Assembly: GCA_028279305.1 (NCBI GenBank)
Contig: JANQOA010000183.1
Coordinates: 1-64,000, forward strand
Direction of reading: 5' to 3'
Length of the DNA: 64,000 bases
From: Pseudomonadales bacterium
Lineage (GTDB): Bacteria > Pseudomonadota > Gammaproteobacteria > Pseudomonadales > Azotimanducaceae
A program made the position numbers and the translations under genes. Positions 51,067 through 59,298 of this stretch are shown in pieces; the stretch's first letter is position 1, and each line of letters starts with the position of its first letter. The notes beneath the pieces are model-generated. The model was given only the letters and a program-made list of their open reading frames with translations. It did no database searches and was not told the origin of the DNA.

Positions 51067-51963
51067 TCAGCGGCCGGCCACCTCCTGGATAAACCGGTCC
51101 ATGGTGGCCCGTTTCTGGGCCGCATCCCCCAGGGTAAAGTCCGGCACAATCAGCTCGTTTACACCGGCATCCGCGTATGCGGCGACGATGTCTTTGATCT
51201 CAGCCACGGTACCGACATTGGCCGGCATGGGTGTCTGGGCGTTGCGCATTTTGTCCAGAAAAGCCTGATCGTCGCTCATGAACAGCAGTGCCACCGCGCT
51301 GCGCTGGATGTCCGCGGGGTTGCGGCCGGCGTCCCGGCAATGCTGGTCGAGGATGCTCATTTTGTGCCGCAGAATGTCCACGTCACCCCATACATTCCAC
51401 TCATCCGCATATTTGGCGGTAATTTTCAGGGTCACTTTTTCACCACCGCCGCCGATCAGCAGCGGCAGCGGCTGCTGCACGGGCTTGGGCTCCAGGGAGG
51501 CGCCCTCAAGCTGGTAATGGCGGCCGCTGAAGTTCGCGCTGGATTCGCTGAACAGCGCTTTGATCACCTGGCAGGCCTCATCCAGCCGGTCCAGCCGTTC
51601 GTTGACGGTGTAAAACTCCAGGCCGTATTGCCGGTGTTCGTTTTCCTGCCAGCCGCTGCCCAGACCCAGCACCACGCGGCCGCCGGTAATGTGGTCCAGG
51701 GTGGCTGCCATTTTTGCCAGCACCGCCGGATGCCGGTAAGTATTGCCGCTGACCAGGGTGCCGATACGCAGCCGGGGTACCTGTGCGCCCAGCGCGGCCA
51801 GGGTGGTCCAGGCTTCCGGCCAGGGCGCGGAGGTGTCCTCAGCATTGGGCATGAAGTGATCCGCATACCACACGCCGTCCCAGCCGGTTTGTTCAGCATG
51901 CCGGGCCAGGGCCAGAACTTCGTTGTAGGGCAGGCTGGGGGTGGGCCAGAAACTGAAACGCAT
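51067..51963 (-). CDS. LLM-class flavin/F420-dependent oxidoreductase
   Basis: A 298-residue luciferase-like TIM-barrel protein from ATG 51963 (MRFSFWPTPSLPYNEVLALA). It has GWDGVWYADHFMPN, LRIGTLVSGNTYRHPAVLAKMAATLDHITGGRVVLGLGSGW and a final PDFTLGDA. The annotated-type members use F420 or FMN; neither cofactor nor substrate is certain. A longer frame to 52089 would overlap the divergent GNAT gene and is rejected. Confidence 0.85.
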   Translation of the reverse strand: MRFSFWPTPSLPYNEVLALARHAEQTGWDGVWYADHFMPNAEDTSAPWPEAWTTLAALGAQVPRLRIGTLVSGNTYRHPAVLAKMAATLDHITGGRVVLGLGSGWQENEHRQYGLEFYTVNERLDRLDEACQVIKALFSESSANFSGRHYQLEGASLEPKPVQQPLPLLIGGGGEKVTLKITAKYADEWNVWGDVDILRHKMSILDQHCRDAGRNPADIQRSAVALLFMSDDQAFLDKMRNAQTPMPANVGTVAEIKDIVAAYADAGVNELIVPDFTLGDAAQKRATMDRFIQEVAGR

Positions 51964-52037
51964 GAGTGTCCTTAAGGGTAGCGGATTAGAAGAGCAAAGA
52001 TATTCGCTTATGTGTGAGGCTATGGCAAACTCGCGCC

Positions 52038-52568
52038 ATGGAGGAGCTGTCGACAACCCGCCTGCGGCTGGTGCCGTTTGATATGTCACATATAAATGTG
52101 GTGCACGAGATGAGTGTCGACCCGGAAGTACGGCGTTATCTGTGGGAAGGCAAGATCATCCCGGTGCAGCAGATCGAAGACATGGTCAGCGAAAGCATTG
52201 AGTGTTTTGAGCGCTTCGGCTCGGGTTTTTATGCGATGTATGTCAACGCCCCGGACGATCCCAATGACGGCGCGTTTGTCGGTTACTGCGGGCACCGGCA
52301 GTTCACCGGCGGTGAAGATATTGAACTGCTGTTTGCCATGCGCCCCAAATTCTGGGGGCGGGGCTACGGCCAGGAGGCGGCCAGGGCAGTGCTGCATCAC
52401 GGCTTTGCCGATTGCGGGTTTGCCCGGGTGATCGCGGCCACGGATACCCCCAACCAACGCTCTGTGAATGTACTGCAGAGTCTGGGAATGTCATTTATGG
52501 AGCGCCGCGAATGGCGCGGCCTGGATACGGTCTTCTACCAGTTGACCGCCAGTGAATACGAAAACTGA
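52038..52568 (+). CDS. GNAT family N-acetyltransferase (RimJ-like)
   Basis: A 176-residue acetyltransferase: STTRLRLVPFDMSHINVVHEM at the start, RPKFWGRGYGQEAARAVLHHGF (acetyl-CoA pyrophosphate loop R-G-x-G-Y-G-type) and DTPNQRSVNVLQSLGMSF. This is the RimJ/RimL group that acetylates protein N-termini or small amines. ATG 52038 is preferred to the GTG at 52014. The stop lies just before the DUF503 gene. Confidence 0.84.
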   Translation: MEELSTTRLRLVPFDMSHINVVHEMSVDPEVRRYLWEGKIIPVQQIEDMVSESIECFERFGSGFYAMYVNAPDDPNDGAFVGYCGHRQFTGGEDIELLFAMRPKFWGRGYGQEAARAVLHHGFADCGFARVIAATDTPNQRSVNVLQSLGMSFMERREWRGLDTVFYQLTASEYEN

Positions 52569-52572
52569 GCTG

Positions 52573-52857
52573 ATGAAAGTTGCAAAATTGCGGGCCGGGT
52601 TCTACCTGCACGGCTGCACGTCACTGAAGGAAAAACGCCAGCGGTTGGGCCGTCTGCGCGACAAGTTCGGCAAAAACACCACCCTGGGCGTGTGTGAGTC
52701 CGCCCATATGGATGTGCTGCGCCGCGCTGAATGGACATTTGTGGCCTGTGCGTCAGCCGATCATGTGGTCCAGCAGGTGTTGGCCGACGTTGAACAATAT
52801 CTCACCACTTCGGTGGACGCTGAAGTGGTGGACCTGGAAAGAGAATGGCTGGTTTGA
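52573..52857 (+). CDS. DUF503 family protein
   Basis: A 94-residue protein starting at ATG 52573: MKVAKLRAGFYLHGCTSLKEKRQRL is the DUF503 (YlxP-like) signature, with a central DVLRRAEWTFV and a C-terminal VDLEREWLV. YlxP-type genes are often near rbfA/infB; here it follows a GNAT gene instead. Function is unknown. Confidence 0.82.
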   Translation: MKVAKLRAGFYLHGCTSLKEKRQRLGRLRDKFGKNTTLGVCESAHMDVLRRAEWTFVACASADHVVQQVLADVEQYLTTSVDAEVVDLEREWLV

Positions 52858-52878
52858 CCGGCGCGCGGGGGCGTTAAC

Positions 52879-53307
52879 GTGTCCCTGCTGGTGGTGCTGG
52901 GGGTCAGCCTGGCGGTGTTTCTGTATCTGCGCGCCATGCGCAGTAACCGCCGTGCCTGGCTTAAGAAGCTGGATCTGCCGGGGCGCTGGCGATTGCTGCC
53001 GGCACCCGCGGCTGACGGCGAAGAAAGCCTCCCGCAAAGCGAAGAACTGCTGCTGAAAGGAGGGGTGCAGCAGGGTGACTACGTGTGGACGCAACAGGCG
53101 CCGGCGGGCCAGTCACTGCAGAACCGGCAGGGGCGCTGGCGGGTGGTGGGCAACCGCCTGGAACTGACGGAAGACGGCGGCGAAACCGTGGTATTGCAGC
53201 TGCACCTGTTTCAGCCGGGGCAGATCGGTCTGGAGGACAGCCGCGGCAGGCGGCGCATCTTCAGCAAATCCGTGGATAATGTGGTGCCTCTGCGTAAGCG
53301 AGGCTAG
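52879..53307 (+). CDS. Membrane-anchored hypothetical protein
   Basis: A 142-residue protein from GTG 52879. One N-terminal transmembrane helix (LLVVLGVSLAVFLYL) is followed by a soluble domain with a beta-rich pattern (GRWRLLPAP, GRWRVVGNRLELTED, LHLFQPGQIGLED). No family recognised. It runs on from the DUF503 gene with a 21-base gap. Confidence 0.55.
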   Translation: MSLLVVLGVSLAVFLYLRAMRSNRRAWLKKLDLPGRWRLLPAPAADGEESLPQSEELLLKGGVQQGDYVWTQQAPAGQSLQNRQGRWRVVGNRLELTEDGGETVVLQLHLFQPGQIGLEDSRGRRRIFSKSVDNVVPLRKRG

Positions 53308-53466
53308 TCAGCGCGCGGCGCGGCGGTCCGGCAGGTCCGGGTTTCTGCGCGGCAATACATCCTCCGCCACGCGGTCTTCGTTACGGCGGTCCTCAAGGGC
53401 CATGCGGCGGGTTTTGGGGCCCGTGCGGCGTTCCGGATGGTGTGGCGAAGGCTGGGATGCTTGCAT
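53308..53466 (-). CDS. Small Arg-rich ORF, 52 residues
   Basis: A minus-strand ORF from ATG 53466 to TGA 53308. The product is MQASQPSPHHPERRTGPK..RRMALEDRRNEDRVAEDVLPRRNPDLPDRRAAR. The EDxLPRRNPDLPDRR ending resembles short conserved proteins I have seen in other gammaproteobacteria, but this is from memory. It is convergent with the previous gene (stops adjacent) and divergent from the DUF815 ATPase. The ribosome-binding site is weak. Confidence 0.45.
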   Translation of the reverse strand: MQASQPSPHHPERRTGPKTRRMALEDRRNEDRVAEDVLPRRNPDLPDRRAAR

Positions 53467-53586
53467 GGTCAACTTGGGCCTGGCGCTGGTAAAACGGGCG
53501 CAAAATTATATCACGACAAGCTTTTTCAGCCACCGTAGTTGAGTACAATGCGCGCCCACGAGAACGCGCACAGAGCACCCATTCAA

Positions 53587-54507
53587 ATGACGGAAAAAGG
53601 CTTGTCCGACAAGCTGCTTGCATTGATCGAGCAGGGGGTCACACGCGCCCTGCTGCTGTTGCCGGAGCGCCACAGCATCGATTGGCAAAACACCCCGGCG
53701 GCGCGCTGGCAGCACGGCCACGGCGTCGGCCAGTTGCGGGCCTACAGCCAGATTGACGCTCTGGCGTTAAGCGATCTGTTGCACATCGACGACCAGAAGC
53801 AGCAACTGGTGCGCAACACACAGCAGCTGTTATCCGGCCTGCCCGCCAACAACGCGCTGCTGTGGGGCGCGCGGGGTACGGGAAAGTCATCCCTTGTTCA
53901 CGCCCTGTTGAATGAATTCGCCGCAGAGGGTTTGCGCCTGGTTGAGGTGGGGCGGGACCACCTGGAAGACCTGGCCGGTATCGTTGAGATACTGTCCGCA
54001 CTCCCCTACAAGTTTGTGCTGTTCTGTGATGACCTGTCCTTTGAGGCGGACGATCCGTCTTACAAAGCGCTGAAAAGCGCGTTGGAAGGTTCAATCTTCA
54101 AAACAGCCACCAACGTGGTGATTTACGCCACCTCCAACCGCCGCCATCTGGTGCCGGAACATATGAGTGACAACCAGCAATCCCACCTCGTGGACGGCGA
54201 GTTGCATCATGGTGAAGCGGTGGAGGAAAAAATCTCGTTATCAGACCGTTTTGGCATCTGTTTGTCGTTCTACCCGTTCCGCCAGCAGGCCTACCTGGAA
54301 GTGGTGGCGCACTGGGTCAGCCAACTGGCGGCGCAGCATCAGCTGCAGGTGGACCTGCAAGACGAACAATTGCGCCTGGAAGCCCTGCAATGGGCGCTCG
54401 CCCGCGGCGCCCGCAACGGCCGCACGGCCCAGTATTTTGCCCGGGATTGGGTAGGGCGGTTGGGTCTGGCTGACCCTCAGCGGCCCGGCTCCGGGGGCGG
54501 CGCTTAA
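53587..54507 (+). CDS. DUF815 AAA+ ATPase
   Basis: A 306-residue P-loop ATPase of the DUF815 family. Walker A is WGARGTGKSSLVHALL, Walker B VLFCDDLSFE, sensor 1 region IYATSNRRHLVPEHM, then SLSDRFGICLSFYPF. The family's role is not established. ATG 53587 (MTEKGLSDKLLALIEQ) is chosen; upstream in-frame starts at 53539/53548 coincide with a TACAAT that looks like a -10 promoter element (53545-53550). Confidence 0.85.
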   Translation: MTEKGLSDKLLALIEQGVTRALLLLPERHSIDWQNTPAARWQHGHGVGQLRAYSQIDALALSDLLHIDDQKQQLVRNTQQLLSGLPANNALLWGARGTGKSSLVHALLNEFAAEGLRLVEVGRDHLEDLAGIVEILSALPYKFVLFCDDLSFEADDPSYKALKSALEGSIFKTATNVVIYATSNRRHLVPEHMSDNQQSHLVDGELHHGEAVEEKISLSDRFGICLSFYPFRQQAYLEVVAHWVSQLAAQHQLQVDLQDEQLRLEALQWALARGARNGRTAQYFARDWVGRLGLADPQRPGSGGGA

Positions 54508-54551
54508 ACAACGCTCTAGACTCTTTAGATTAAAAAGGAAAAGGAAACGCA

Positions 54552-55568
54552 GTGAAAAATTCCACACATCTGTTTGCGGTTGCGATAGCAGGACTGCTGT
54601 TGTACGGCGCGCAAGCCTCCGCGGACACGCTCATCCTGAAAAACGGCGACCGCCTGAGCGGCAAGGTGGACAGCATTGCCGGCGGGGCGGTGCTCTTGAT
54701 TACCGAATACGCCGGGGCCGTACCGGTAAATCTGGATGCGGTGGCGGAACTGGAGACCGAACAGGCTTTTAACATTAACGTGAACGGGCAGAAGACGTCC
54801 GGTAAGTTTGTCGCGGACGGCGGCGTCCAGGCGCTCAGCACCGATAACGGCAATGTACCGCTGGACCTCAGCCAGGTGCGTACCGCGGGGGTCAGCAACC
54901 TCAGCCTGGCCGGCTTTGCACCTGAGTGGTCATCACGCGCGGACCTGTCCGCCATTATCTCCAACGGCAACTCGGACACGGCAAGTTACAACACCCTGGT
55001 TGAGTCGAGTTACAAAAGAGGCAACGTTGAGCACGCGGTGGCCCTGCTGGTGAGCCAGGAAGAAGCGGAGGGGGAAAAAACCAAAGACCAGTTGGACCTG
55101 GACTACGGCTACAAACGGTTTCTTTCAGAGAAGTGGTTTGCCTCGGGTAACGCGGAGTACTTCCAGGACCAGTTGAAAGACATCGATCAGCGCATCACCC
55201 TGGGCGCCGGCATGGGTTACCAGTTCTGGGACAACAGTTTCGGCGCGTTTTCCACCGAGCTGGGCGTCAGCGCGGTGCAGGAAGAACTGGACGGAGAAGA
55301 CGAAACCAACCCCGCGCTGCGCTGGGGGCTGGACTACAACCGCTTCCTGTTCAGTAAACGTATGGAGATTTTCCACAAGCAGTCGGTGTTATTTATCCCG
55401 GATTCAGACCGCGGCGAGGTGCTGGCGTCGTCATCCGGGGTGCGTTACGCGTTGAACCACCGTATCGATACCACCGCCCGGGTGGACGTGAACCATGAAA
55501 CCGAGCCGCCGGAAGGCAGCAGCAAAACCGACGTGACCTACACGCTGGGTGTGGGTATTAAGTTCTGA
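54552..55568 (+). CDS. DUF481 outer-membrane beta-barrel protein
   Basis: A 338-residue exported protein (signal peptide to GAQASA) starting at GTG 54552 after AAGGAAACGCA. A small N-terminal domain (DTLILKNGDRLSGKVDSI, seen in many DUF481 proteins) is followed by a DUF481 barrel (WSSRADLSAIISNGNSDTASY ... TYTLGVGIKF, ending in Phe as expected for barrel insertion). Salt-stress induced YdiY is a relative. Function is unknown. Confidence 0.85.
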   Translation: MKNSTHLFAVAIAGLLLYGAQASADTLILKNGDRLSGKVDSIAGGAVLLITEYAGAVPVNLDAVAELETEQAFNINVNGQKTSGKFVADGGVQALSTDNGNVPLDLSQVRTAGVSNLSLAGFAPEWSSRADLSAIISNGNSDTASYNTLVESSYKRGNVEHAVALLVSQEEAEGEKTKDQLDLDYGYKRFLSEKWFASGNAEYFQDQLKDIDQRITLGAGMGYQFWDNSFGAFSTELGVSAVQEELDGEDETNPALRWGLDYNRFLFSKRMEIFHKQSVLFIPDSDRGEVLASSSGVRYALNHRIDTTARVDVNHETEPPEGSSKTDVTYTLGVGIKF

Positions 55569-56226
55569 CCGGTTGTTTGTACTGGGCTTCCAGCCGTTCG
55601 ATGTCTTCAGCCAGGGACTCGGTGAGACTCTTGGCCATCAACGGCGGTAATTGCCGGCACAAACTGCGCGCCTGGTAAGCAAAGTTCAGGGCTTTCTGAT
55701 AGGCGCGCACGTTTTCCGCATCGCGGGCCGCCTGGCGGGCGTTCTCCACGGCAATCTGCTGCGCAATAAAGGTGGCTGAAGCCCGGGCCAGATCCCCCGG
55801 CTTTTGCGCAAGATCCTTGCATGCAATGGCATCGCGGAGAATCTTCGCCAATTTCTCAAGGGCCAGGGTGGCGTACTTGCGCTTCTGCTTGTCGCGGATG
55901 CGTACCTTCTGAAACCCGGACGGCATCCGGTTCAGGCTGTGCAACTGCTGCTGCAGGGTATGCAGGATGGGATGGCGCGGGTTGATTTCCGCCAGGGTCG
56001 CTACATGCCGGTTCAACAGCAACACCAGCCCGCGGCGCAGATCGCGGTTGATCAGCCCGTCCGGCACATGCTCCAGCGCCGTGAATACCGCCTGGCACGT
56101 GCTCAGCGCACGGCTCATGCGCGCCGCCTGCCGCGCCGACTTCCTGCGGCCCAGCAGGTGGTACACACCCCAGCCGAGCCCGGCGGCCAGTGCCGCCACC
56201 GCAAATCCAACAACTGCCTCTGTCAT
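55558..56226 (-). CDS. Membrane-anchored coiled-coil hypothetical protein
   Basis: A 222-residue protein from ATG 56226 (GGGG before it). One N-terminal transmembrane segment (AVVGFAVAALAAGLGWGVYHLL) is followed by a basic helical, possibly coiled-coil, domain. No family recognised. It converges with the DUF481 gene, overlapping by 11 bases. Confidence 0.6.
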   Translation of the reverse strand: MTEAVVGFAVAALAAGLGWGVYHLLGRRKSARQAARMSRALSTCQAVFTALEHVPDGLINRDLRRGLVLLLNRHVATLAEINPRHPILHTLQQQLHSLNRMPSGFQKVRIRDKQKRKYATLALEKLAKILRDAIACKDLAQKPGDLARASATFIAQQIAVENARQAARDAENVRAYQKALNFAYQARSLCRQLPPLMAKSLTESLAEDIERLEAQYKQPVRT

Positions 56227-56323
56227 CGTCAACCCCACTTATACCTTTATATGTACGCTGCCAAAACTGACAGCAACTAGAGCAAGTGTAGTAACGGCTG
56301 GGCATCCCGCAATGTGCGGGGTC

Positions 56324-56351
56324 TTGACTGTGTGGGGCGACATTGTAGAAT
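56324..56351 (+). promoter_or_regulatory. Promoter of tRNA-Glu
   Basis: TTGACT (56324-56329), 16-base spacer, TAGAAT (56346-56351), then a GC-rich discriminator (GCGCCGC), the usual form of a stable-RNA, stringently controlled promoter. Confidence 0.75.
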
Positions 56352-56368
56352 GCGCCGCTCTCTCAAAT

Positions 56369-56475
<107 letters not shown>

Positions 56476-56486
<11 letters not shown>

Positions 56487-56576
56487 GGCGCTGATGGCCC
56501 GTCGAACCTCGCTCGACTTGACGGCAAAGCTAGTACGCTTTGCCTGTCTCGCGACCGATGAAGCAGTGCTTCATCG
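56476..56576. other. Structured element between the tRNA-tail repeats
   Basis: Stacked inverted repeats: GGTCGCG (56476-56482) with CGCGACC (56550-56556) enclose GGGC/GCCC (56486-56500), GTCGA/TCGAC (56501-56517) and GGCAAAGC/GCTTTGCC (56523-56544); CGATGAAGC/GCTTCATCG (56556-56576) follows. The whole looks like a branched RNA fold. No protein-coding frame is supported. Confidence 0.6.
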
Positions 56577-56577
56577 T

Positions 56578-56639
56578 GACTCCCCTAGGGGACGCCATCC
56601 TTTTGATACGTAGGTTACCCTCCGATCCCGTCACGGCTG
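56578..56639 (+). repeat. Direct repeat copy 2: tRNA-Glu 3' end and flank
   Basis: Second copy of the tRNA-tail repeat, 153 bases after the first, with no tRNA 5' part. It runs into its own inverted repeat GTCACGG/CCGTGAC (56630-56636, 56654-56660). Confidence 0.85.
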
Positions 56640-56790
56640 TGTGCGCGAGCCCCCCGTGACAACTATTGCTGGGCACTCTGTCCTTTTTCACCACGTTGTT
56701 TGTGCTGCCGGGCCGTATATTGGCGGCAACTTTTTATAGGCGGCATGTCAGGGTGGCGGTCTCTCGGCTGCTTGGAACTGGAGGGTGGTG
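56640..56790. other. Leader of the amidohydrolase gene
   Basis: About 150 bases between the second repeat and the amidohydrolase start. It holds the GTCACGG/CCGTGAC hairpin (56630-56660) and a GGAGGG ribosome-binding site before 56791. No gene is seen. A terminator for the tRNA transcript is not obvious. Confidence 0.4.
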
Positions 56791-58482
56791 ATGTTCGATC
56801 TTGTACTTAGAGGCGGAACCTTGGTTGATGGTTCGGGGGGTGGAACGTACCTTGGGGATGTTGCCGTGCAGGATGGCGTGATCGTTGCGCTAGGCAATGA
56901 GGTCGGTGCGGCCAAGCGTGAAATTGATGCCACCGGGCTTGTAGTGACGCCGGGGTTTGTCGATGTCCATACGCATCTGGATGCCCAGATTGGCTGGGAC
57001 CCTGTATTAACGCCACTCAGCTGGCATGGTGTGACGACGGCGCTGATGGGCAACTGCGGCGTTACGTTTGCTCCTTGCGCGCCGCATGACAGATCATTGC
57101 TGGCAGAAATGATGGAAACCGTAGAAGACATTCCCCGGCAGGCAATTCTGGAAGGCCTGCCATGGGATTGGGAAGATTACGGCGAGTATTTAGATTCGAT
57201 TGAAAAAAGGCGGCCGGCCATCAATGTCGCCGGGCTGGTCGGGCATTGCGCGGTTCGTTTCAACGTTATGGGTGAACGCGCTGTGGAGGAACTTGCCAGC
57301 CCCGATGAAATCAGGCAGATGGCGGCAATTGTGGCAAAGTCCATGGATGACGGAGCGATGGGGTTTTCCACCAGCCGTTTACCTGGCCATATGCTACCCG
57401 ACGGCCGTTCGATACCCGGTACGTTTGCAGCGCATGAAGAGCTACTCGCTATCGGCGAAGAGGTCGCGCGCCGGGATGGGCTTATGCAGAACGTGTTGGA
57501 TTTTACCAGACGCGACATGGGTAACGGTGAACTGCTGCGCCGACTGGCTGATGAGTGCGGTAATCGCGTCTTGTTCAGCTACACGCTGGGAGCGGAAGAC
57601 GACGCAGCGAAGAAGAATGCCGCTCACTTAGATCGTGTGAGGGACGGTGACCTAGATATCACCGCGCTAACGTTGCCCAGGGGCACGGGGTTCATCCATG
57701 GCCTTCAGTCGCATTTGCCGGCCTATGACATCTGGGGGCAAACACAGCCGTTAGGACCTACTTGGGAAGGCTTACGCGCGATGGACTTCGCGGCACGGAA
57801 ACAAGCGATTAAGAATCCGCAAACAAGAGCTGCCTTGATCGAAGAAGCAAAAAGTGCGGACACCTCCAAGCTTTACTGGGTCTACGGGAGCTTTTGGATG
57901 GGTTCCGGCGATACGCCGGACTATCTCGCGCCAACTTCGCAGAGCCTTGCGGATCTCGCCCGCGCCGCGGGAGAGCATTGGGTTGAGACCTATCTCCGAT
58001 TAGCAGATGAGAGTAGCGGTACGGGACTGTTCACCTGGCGTTGGTTCAGCGCAAACATTAATGCGGTGAGAGAGTTTTTGCAGCATGACCGGGTGTTGCC
58101 GGGTCTAAGCGATGCTGGCGCGCACGTAGCGATGGTGATGGATTGTGCGGTGTACACGTTTGTTTTGTCTCATTGGGTTCGTGACGCGGGGGTTTATACG
58201 CTGCAAGAAGGTGTGCGGCGGATTACTTCGGCACCGGCGCGGGTGATCGGTTTGCGTGATCGTGGGTTGCTCAAACCGGGATTCAAGGCTGATATCAATC
58301 TCATTGACCTGGAAAATCTAGGCGAAGGCTATCCCAGACTTGTGCGGGATTTCCCTGGTGAGGCGCCGCGTTTTGTGCAGAACTCTCGCGGCTACGTGAT
58401 GACCCTGGTGAATGGCGTGCCCGCCTTCGAACATGGAGAGCATACAGGCGCGCACACGGGCGAGGTGATCAGGAAACGCTGA
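56791..58482 (+). CDS. N-acyl-D-amino-acid deacylase-like amidohydrolase
   Basis: A 563-residue amidohydrolase. MFDLVLRGGTLVDGSGG and the metal motif DVHTHLDAQIGWDP are those of D-aminoacylase-type enzymes; VGHCAVRFNVMG and the late SDAGAHVAMV (catalytic Asp region) fit too. These cleave N-acyl-D-amino acids or related amides using zinc. ATG 56791 has GGAGG seven bases upstream. It is the first gene after the tRNA-Glu repeats and is convergent with the carboxylase operon. Confidence 0.86.
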   Translation: MFDLVLRGGTLVDGSGGGTYLGDVAVQDGVIVALGNEVGAAKREIDATGLVVTPGFVDVHTHLDAQIGWDPVLTPLSWHGVTTALMGNCGVTFAPCAPHDRSLLAEMMETVEDIPRQAILEGLPWDWEDYGEYLDSIEKRRPAINVAGLVGHCAVRFNVMGERAVEELASPDEIRQMAAIVAKSMDDGAMGFSTSRLPGHMLPDGRSIPGTFAAHEELLAIGEEVARRDGLMQNVLDFTRRDMGNGELLRRLADECGNRVLFSYTLGAEDDAAKKNAAHLDRVRDGDLDITALTLPRGTGFIHGLQSHLPAYDIWGQTQPLGPTWEGLRAMDFAARKQAIKNPQTRAALIEEAKSADTSKLYWVYGSFWMGSGDTPDYLAPTSQSLADLARAAGEHWVETYLRLADESSGTGLFTWRWFSANINAVREFLQHDRVLPGLSDAGAHVAMVMDCAVYTFVLSHWVRDAGVYTLQEGVRRITSAPARVIGLRDRGLLKPGFKADINLIDLENLGEGYPRLVRDFPGEAPRFVQNSRGYVMTLVNGVPAFEHGEHTGAHTGEVIRKR

Positions 58483-58556
58483 CCATCGCGGGCTATGTGT
58501 TTAATTGCGGAGGTGCGATCGCGAGTCGAGCTTGACCCGGCAAGGTTGCAAATTGC

Positions 58557-59294
58557 TCACTGCAGCCCCAGGCCTTTGGCCACTGCGGTGACCGTTTCCG
58601 GGTGATTGAAGCTGAAGATAAATGCCCGCCTGGGTCGCTCGGATCTGTTAGCGCCTGTGAAGTGCGGTGTGTGGTAACCGTGGATAGTTGCATTTCCCGC
58701 TGCAACCGGCGCAGCAATCCGTGTGTTGAGATTCAGCTTTGTGCCGGGTTCGACAATTGCGGTGAGCCGTTCGCTGCTGTGCGGATCCCCAGAACATACG
58801 TGGTGTTCATACATCGGTTGGCGCTGCACGCCCGGAATAAACTCCATGCAGCCCATATCCTCGGTGACATCGTCCAGCGCCAGCCAGAATGTCAGCACGT
58901 ACTCGTTGGGCACTTGCATACCCGTGGGCGCGGTCGGCTCAGCCGTATATGAAATATCCTGGTGCCACGGTGTTTCGTGTTGGTGGCCGGCAGGTTTGTA
59001 AATCAACATGGAATACACAAACTCCGGCTGGCCCCAGCCTTGTATCTTGGCTGCGATGTTGCGTGCCTTGTCGACTGCCTGATTGTCTGCGAACACCGGT
59101 TCGTATAAGTGAGGCATGATAATTTGCCGGGTCAAACCGCCCAGTTTGCGGTCGGTGGTCGGGCATTGGGTTGCGCCTGAAAGCATGCGTTCGTAGGCCG
59201 CTTGTAGATCTTTCAGGGTGGTTTGATCAGCCAGGTTTTCGGCGATGGCAAAGCCGTCGCGATGGAAGTTGGCGTTCATGTCCGTCTGCTGCAT
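58557..59294 (-). CDS. Phytanoyl-CoA dioxygenase family protein
   Basis: A 245-residue Fe(II)/2-oxoglutarate oxygenase-like protein. PWHQDISYT supplies the HxD iron ligands and GYHTPHFTGANRSERPRRAFIFSF the distal His and the 2-oxoglutarate Arg. Family members hydroxylate branched acyl-CoA or other small molecules. ATG 59294 begins four bases after the stop of the upstream dehydrogenase gene (the earlier frame start at 59540 lies inside that gene). Confidence 0.83.
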   Translation of the reverse strand: MQQTDMNANFHRDGFAIAENLADQTTLKDLQAAYERMLSGATQCPTTDRKLGGLTRQIIMPHLYEPVFADNQAVDKARNIAAKIQGWGQPEFVYSMLIYKPAGHQHETPWHQDISYTAEPTAPTGMQVPNEYVLTFWLALDDVTEDMGCMEFIPGVQRQPMYEHHVCSGDPHSSERLTAIVEPGTKLNLNTRIAAPVAAGNATIHGYHTPHFTGANRSERPRRAFIFSFNHPETVTAVAKGLGLQ

Positions 59295-59298
59295 GTGA

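Noticed and set aside
56578-56639. Second tRNA-tail copy considered as a second tRNA-Glu gene
   Set aside because: Only the 3' 20 bases of the tRNA are present; no acceptor 5' strand, D-arm or anticodon arm precedes it.
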